From assembly GCF_003205835.1 (NCBI RefSeq), contig NZ_CP029773.1, positions 3,814,501-3,878,500 on the forward strand: a stretch of 64,000 nucleotides of DNA, given 5' to 3'. Below, piece by piece: positions 59,569 through 64,000 of this stretch; positions within the stretch are counted from its first letter, which is position 1, and the number at the start of each line of letters is the position of its first letter. The translations under genes and the position numbers were made by a program. Under the pieces are notes generated by a model. The model saw nothing but the letters and a program-made list of their open reading frames with translations, did no database searches and had not been told where the DNA came from. This DNA comes from Stenotrophomonas maltophilia (GTDB lineage: Bacteria > Pseudomonadota > Gammaproteobacteria > Xanthomonadales > Xanthomonadaceae).

Positions 59569-61536
59569 TTAGTTCTGCTTGGCCACGCGCAGCACCTTCG
59601 GGGTGACGAACACCAGCAGCTCGGCCTTGTCCTTGTTGCGGCCACGCTTCTTGAACAGGTTGCCGAGGAACGGCACGTCGCCGAGGAACGGCACCTTGTT
59701 GATGCTGCTGCGGTCGGTGAACTCATATACGCCACCGATGACCACGGTCTGCCCATCCTCGACCAGTACCGCGGTGTTGACCTCGCGGCGGTTGATCGAC
59801 GGCACCGTGCCGTAACCGTCCAGCTGGATGAGCTGGTCCACTTCGTCCTTCTTCACCTGCATGTTGAGGAAGACGCGGTTGTCGTTGGTGATGGTCGGGG
59901 TGACCTTCAGCTCCAGCACCACTTCCTTGAACTGCACGTTCGGCGTGGCAATGCCGCCGGCACCACCACCGCTGATGGTGACGTAGCCGATTTCCTTGCC
60001 CTGCTTGATCAGCGCTTCGCGCTGGTTGGTGGTGACCACGCGCGGGTTGGAGATCACTTCGCCACGGGACTCTTCCTGCATGGCCGACAGCTCCACATCC
60101 AGCAGGTAGCCGGCGTTGAGGATCGACAGGGCCAGCGAACCCGGATTGCTGGCCGTCGCGACCGGCAGGCTCCAGTTCAGGCCACGGGTGATGGTCGAGC
60201 CCGTCGGCACCGGCGGGGGACCGACGCGGCCGCCAGCAATCCAGTCACGCTCGGCCTTGGCATTGTCCTGCGCCGTCTTGACCTGCGATTCGCGGGTCAG
60301 GCGATTGGATTCCAGATTGCCGCTGAAGTACACATTGTCACGGCTGCCACTGATGCCGAACTTCGCACCCAGCTCGCGGGCGAAGGTATCGGTGGCGATG
60401 ACGATGCGGCTTTCGATCAGCACCTGGTCGACCGGGCGATCAATCACCCCGATCAGCTCGCGCATGCGCGCGATCTTCTTCGGAATGTCGCTGATCATCA
60501 GCGTGTTGGTGCGCTCGTCGGCGACGATGCGGCCACGCGAGGACAGGAAGCCGCTGTCTTCCTGCGACGGCGAGCCCGAGCCACCTGCACCACCGCTTCC
60601 GCTGCCGCCGATACCCTTGGCTTCGGTCAGCGCTTTGAAGATCTGGGTGGCGCTGTGGTAGTTGATCTGGACGTAATCGGTAACCAGGTCCTCGCGGTTC
60701 TCGATGGCGATGCGCGCGTCTTCCTTCTCCTGCTCGAACTTGGCCAGTTCAGCCTGCGGAGCGACCCAGATCACGCTGCCGTCGCGGCGCTTGTCCAGGC
60801 CCTTGGCACGCAGCACGATGTCCAGCGCCTGGTCCCACGGCACATTGACCAGGCGCAGGGTCACATTGCCCTGTACCGAATCGGACGCCACCACGTTGAG
60901 ATTGGATTCTTCAGCGATCAACTGCAGCACGGTGCGCACCGGCACGTCCTGGAAGTTGAAGGTCACCGGCTTGCCGGTGAAACCGCGCTGGCCGACAGCC
61001 TTGGCGGCCTGGGTGACGCTGCCGGCAGTGACCGCACCAACGGCGGCCGGAGCCTGCCGCGGGCTGATCTCCACCACGTACTCGTTGCCGCTCTGGTAGG
61101 CCAGCGATTCCACGGCGCCACCGGTGCTCAGCACCAGCTGGGTGCCGGCACCGGACGGCTTGGCGTCGATGCGCTGCACCGGCGTGGCGAAGTCGGTGAC
61201 GTTCATCGGCTTCTGCAGGTTGGCCGGCAGCCGGGCGTTGCCGACGTCGACCACCACGCTGTTGCCCTGCGTGCGCAGGTCCGGGATCGCACCATGGCCG
61301 TCGAACTGGACGATCAGGCGCCCGGCGCCGTCATCGCCACGCTTGAAATCGATCTTGGCCACCGACAGGCCGGCCGGCGCGGTCGCCGGGGCCACGGTAG
61401 CGCCCACCGGCTTTTCCGCCGGTGCGGCGGCCAGCGCCGGAGCGCAGGCCAGCATCAGCGCGACTCCCAACGCGCTGACACGGTTCAAGGTAGAGCGCCG
61501 GATGGGACGCAGCCCCTTGGCTTGGTGAAAGGTCAT
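59569..61536 (-). CDS. pilQ: Type IV pilus secretin PilQ
   Basis: The outer-membrane ring through which type IV pili pass. The 655-residue protein has a signal peptide (VSALGVALMLACAPALA), one AMIN domain (about 55-160), an STN-like domain (VTFNFQDVPVRTVLQLIAEE), a secretin N1 domain with a Gly/Ser insert (IGGSGSGGAGGSGSP) and the C-terminal secretin domain ending NKDKAELLVFVTPKVLR. The gene closes pilMNOPQ. A terminator follows at 59545. Confidence 0.96.
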   Translation of the reverse strand: MTFHQAKGLRPIRRSTLNRVSALGVALMLACAPALAAAPAEKPVGATVAPATAPAGLSVAKIDFKRGDDGAGRLIVQFDGHGAIPDLRTQGNSVVVDVGNARLPANLQKPMNVTDFATPVQRIDAKPSGAGTQLVLSTGGAVESLAYQSGNEYVVEISPRQAPAAVGAVTAGSVTQAAKAVGQRGFTGKPVTFNFQDVPVRTVLQLIAEESNLNVVASDSVQGNVTLRLVNVPWDQALDIVLRAKGLDKRRDGSVIWVAPQAELAKFEQEKEDARIAIENREDLVTDYVQINYHSATQIFKALTEAKGIGGSGSGGAGGSGSPSQEDSGFLSSRGRIVADERTNTLMISDIPKKIARMRELIGVIDRPVDQVLIESRIVIATDTFARELGAKFGISGSRDNVYFSGNLESNRLTRESQVKTAQDNAKAERDWIAGGRVGPPPVPTGSTITRGLNWSLPVATASNPGSLALSILNAGYLLDVELSAMQEESRGEVISNPRVVTTNQREALIKQGKEIGYVTISGGGAGGIATPNVQFKEVVLELKVTPTITNDNRVFLNMQVKKDEVDQLIQLDGYGTVPSINRREVNTAVLVEDGQTVVIGGVYEFTDRSSINKVPFLGDVPFLGNLFKKRGRNKDKAELLVFVTPKVLRVAKQN

Positions 61537-61557
61537 CGTGCTATCCCCAGTAAACGA

Positions 61558-62094
61558 TCATTGATCTTCAAGCGAGAGCGTTGCCGGCCGTTCCAGCCAG
61601 CCGCCCGCGCCATCCGGCACCAGTTCGATCAGCTCCACGCGGTCTTCGAAGACCGCCGTGACCCGCCCGTCGCTCTGCCCGAGGTAACCGCCCGGGCGCA
61701 CCCGGTAGGTCACCTTGTCCGGCCCCATCACCAGCGCGACGGTGCCTGCACCGGTGCCGATGGTACCGACCATGTCCAGTGCATCCAGCGGGAAGCCTTC
61801 CAACGGCTCCTTGCGCCGGTTCGGATCCGGACGCATTCCGCCATTCCCCTGCTGCGGATTGGTCCAGGCATCGGTGAACGGGTCGCGCATGCCCTGCGCG
61901 GAGTACTCGAAGGTCTCGAACTGCTGCATCACCGGCAGCGGCTCCAGCGGCTGTGCCGGTCGTGCACGCTCGCCCTCCACCCACTTTTCAAGATTCGGCG
62001 CATCACCCGGCGTGCTGGTCACGCCGCGGCCGCATGCGGCCAGCAGCAGCACGGCAGCCACCATTCCACAACGTGCAAAGAAGGAACGGATCAC
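61558..62094 (-). CDS. pilP: Type IV pilus lipoprotein PilP
   Basis: An inner-membrane lipoprotein that links the PilMNO platform to the PilQ secretin. The 178-residue product has lipobox LLLAAC, a disordered linker and the HR-type beta domain (MVGTIGTGAGTVALVMGPDK, YRVRPGGYLGQSDGRVTAV). Its start overlaps the pilO stop (ATGA). Confidence 0.95.
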   Translation of the reverse strand: MIRSFFARCGMVAAVLLLAACGRGVTSTPGDAPNLEKWVEGERARPAQPLEPLPVMQQFETFEYSAQGMRDPFTDAWTNPQQGNGGMRPDPNRRKEPLEGFPLDALDMVGTIGTGAGTVALVMGPDKVTYRVRPGGYLGQSDGRVTAVFEDRVELIELVPDGAGGWLERPATLSLEDQ

Positions 62095-62747
62095 TTCTTG
62101 TCCTCCTTGCCGGCTTCAGCCTTCTGCTGTTCCTGCACCTCGGTCTCGTCCAGGTAGCGATAGGTCTTGACCGTGCCGGACAGTTCCAGCGCACCACTGC
62201 GGACGTTGCCGCTGGTCTTGTCCTTGGGCTTGAGGTTGATGTCGTGCATGGTCAGGATCACCACCCGCGGCAGCGAGGCCACGCCGCTGACGAACGCGCC
62301 GAACTGGTGGTAGCTGCCCACCATCCGCAGCTTGATCGGCTTCTCGGCGTAGAACTCCTTGACCTGCTCCTGCTCGGGCTCGAACAGCTCGTTGGTCAGG
62401 CCGCTGGACAGCGCGGTCTGCGAAATGTCGATGATCAGGTCCGGCATTTCGGTCTTGCTGGGCAGCTGCCGCAGCATCTGCTGCAGCACCTGCTCCATCT
62501 GCGCCAGCTGCTGCTTCAGCGGCGCCAGGTTCACCGCGCGTTCCTGCTGCTTGGTGAACTCCGAACGCAGCTCGGTTTCCTTCGATTCCAGGCCGGCCAG
62601 TTCCTCGCGCTTGCCGCTGATCAGCAGCATCCACGCCAGGAACATGATCACCAGTGCCAGCAGCGAGCAGAAGACGATCTTGGCCTTCTGCGGCCAGTTG
62701 CCGATGTCGTTGAAATCCAGGTTCTTCAGATCGATCTTCTGGCTCAT
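62091..62747 (-). CDS. pilO: Type IV pilus assembly protein PilO
   Basis: A 218-residue inner-membrane protein. A short cytoplasmic start (KIDLKNLDFNDIGNWPQKAK) is followed by one helix (IVFCSLLALVIMFLAWMLLI), a coiled coil (about 50-105) and a ferredoxin-like periplasmic domain. It pairs with PilN. Its start overlaps the pilN stop, and its stop overlaps the pilP start. Confidence 0.95.
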   Translation of the reverse strand: MSQKIDLKNLDFNDIGNWPQKAKIVFCSLLALVIMFLAWMLLISGKREELAGLESKETELRSEFTKQQERAVNLAPLKQQLAQMEQVLQQMLRQLPSKTEMPDLIIDISQTALSSGLTNELFEPEQEQVKEFYAEKPIKLRMVGSYHQFGAFVSGVASLPRVVILTMHDINLKPKDKTSGNVRSGALELSGTVKTYRYLDETEVQEQQKAEAGKEDKK

Positions 62748-63639
62748 GCGCGGTCCCCCTGCAGCGGGGCATTGAAGGCCTGCGGCGGCTGCGCCAGGCG
62801 GCTGCCCTCAGGCTTCGGGGCAGGCTGGGCAGCCGGTGCGGCCGGTTGGTTCGGCTTGGCCGGAGCAGCGGCCGGCGCACTTGCCGGCGCGGCAGCAGGT
62901 GCCGCCGGCGTCGGTGCAGCCGGGTTCGCTGCAGGACCTGCAGCCGGAGCCGCAGGCGTGGCCGCATCCGGGCCAGCGGCGAGCAGTGCCACCGGCGCCG
63001 GCGCAGCCGTCGCCACCGAACCGTCGGCGTTCAGGCCCGGCGTCGCCGCCACTTCCTCGCTCTGTGCCGGCAGTTTCACCTTGACCACGAACACGTACGG
63101 CAGCGCCTTGATATCCGCAACCGGGCCCGTCTTGCCGTCCTTGTCCTTCTCGGGGTCACGCGCTTCGATGATCGACAGCTCCGGGTTGGTCATCCAACCG
63201 GAGGTCTCCAGGTTGCGCATGTAGGCCGAAACACGGGCATTGGACTGGGTACGGCCTTCCAGGGTCAGCACATCGCCTTCCTGCTTCAGCGCGGTCAGCA
63301 CCAGGCCATCGGGGATCGTGCGCACCAGCGCATCGAACAGGTGCACCATCTGCGAGCGCTTGGCCTGCAGTTCCTCGATCACCTTCTTGCGGGCCAGCAG
63401 GCGGTCCTTCTGGGCGTCGAGGCGATCGATCTCCTTGTTCTGTTCCTTGACCTTCTCGATCTCGGCTTCCAGATAGGCGTTGCGGTCCATCTGGCCGCTC
63501 ACCTGGCGGTCGTAGTAGAACCAGATCAGCAGCGACAGCAGCAGGCCACCGATCGCGGCCATGCCCAGCATTGCGTAGAACTCGCGCTGGCGTTGCTTGC
63601 GCCGTTCGGCGCGCCAGGGCAATAGATTGATGCGTGCCA

Positions 63640-63640
<1 letters not shown>
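62744..63640 (-). CDS. pilN: Type IV pilus assembly protein PilN with Ala/Pro-rich tail
   Basis: A 298-residue inner-membrane protein. It begins MARINLLPWR, the segment that binds PilM in the cytoplasm, then has one helix (GMAAIGGLLLSLLIWFYY), a coiled coil (50-100) and the periplasmic core up to about residue 195. The last 100 residues are nearly all Ala and Pro (TPAAPAAGPAANPAAPTPAA), so the protein is longer than the usual PilN of about 200 residues. The start shares one base with the pilM stop (TGATG). Confidence 0.93.

Positions 63641-64000
<360 letters not shown>

Noticed and set aside
59383..62157. 924-codon plus-strand frame opposite moxR-pilQ-pilP
   Set aside because: Antisense shadow; pilQ and pilP are complete on the other strand.

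Overview
The window looks like chromosome of a Stenotrophomonas of the S. maltophilia complex (Xanthomonadaceae). The DNA is GC-rich throughout. Intergenic regions carry SMAG-type repeats, hairpins that begin with GTAG such as GTAGTGCCGGCC and GTAGATCCACGC. The gene content also fits: an autotransporter esterase, two alanine/sodium symporters, a membrane-fusion/RND efflux pair, a pil cluster and a moxR-bat cluster. The species call is inference from these signs; no database was searched.

Layout. 0-6.2 kb: tRNA-Gly(CCC), a GDSL autotransporter esterase, thiS-thiG-trmB and an SLC13-type permease. 6.2-10.3 kb: a Rieske protein, a small membrane protein, a fumarylacetoacetase-family hydrolase, mscL and an M28 peptidase. 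10.4-15.5 kb: two AGCS symporters, one behind an outer-membrane barrel gene and one ahead of a TrmH-type rRNA methyltransferase. 15.7-20.5 kb: a membrane-fusion/RND efflux operon with a trailing acetyltransferase. 20.7-23.3 kb: an OprC-like copper receptor with a Met/His-rich DUF2946 protein. 24-27 kb: a CysB-like regulator divergent from cysteine synthase, then a macrodomain protein. 27-39 kb: a lipoprotein and lower-glycolysis genes (fba, pyk, pgk, gap), interrupted by a phosphatase gene and a DUF2339/DUF3999 pair. 39-41 kb: ompW and an IS110-family element. 41-48.5 kb: S1/P1 nuclease, a persulfide-dioxygenase-like enzyme, a BlaI/M56-TonB regulatory unit, a flavin reductase, an acetyl-CoA hydrolase/transferase-family protein and a higBA toxin-antitoxin pair. 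48.8-52.4 kb: transketolase and a dicarboxylate/glutamate symporter. 52.4-59.4 kb: a moxR-DUF58-DUF4381-batA-batBC-batD operon in which every start overlaps the previous stop or lies close to it. 59.6-64 kb: pilMNOPQ, with pilM cut by the window end.

The most interesting material is the mobile and repetitive DNA. Six copies of a long palindrome of about 100 bp share a conserved loop, while their outer arms and inner hairpin differ from copy to copy yet still pair. One copy (39.81-41.14 kb) is split by the IS110-family element. The leader of that element folds like a bridge RNA: one internal loop carries sequences matching both sides of the present insertion site, and the other carries sequences matching both ends of the element, all meeting at a CT core. 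Two further palindrome families are dispersed between genes. One of them, with GGTCAGA-type arms, has 13 copies, including one read in frame inside an acetyltransferase gene.

Regulatory sites supported by sequence are a perfect FNR-type box (TTGAT-N4-ATCAA) between gap and ompW, palindromic operators in front of the BlaI-type repressor gene and of higBA, and several intrinsic terminators. No CRISPR array, rRNA gene or prophage was seen.
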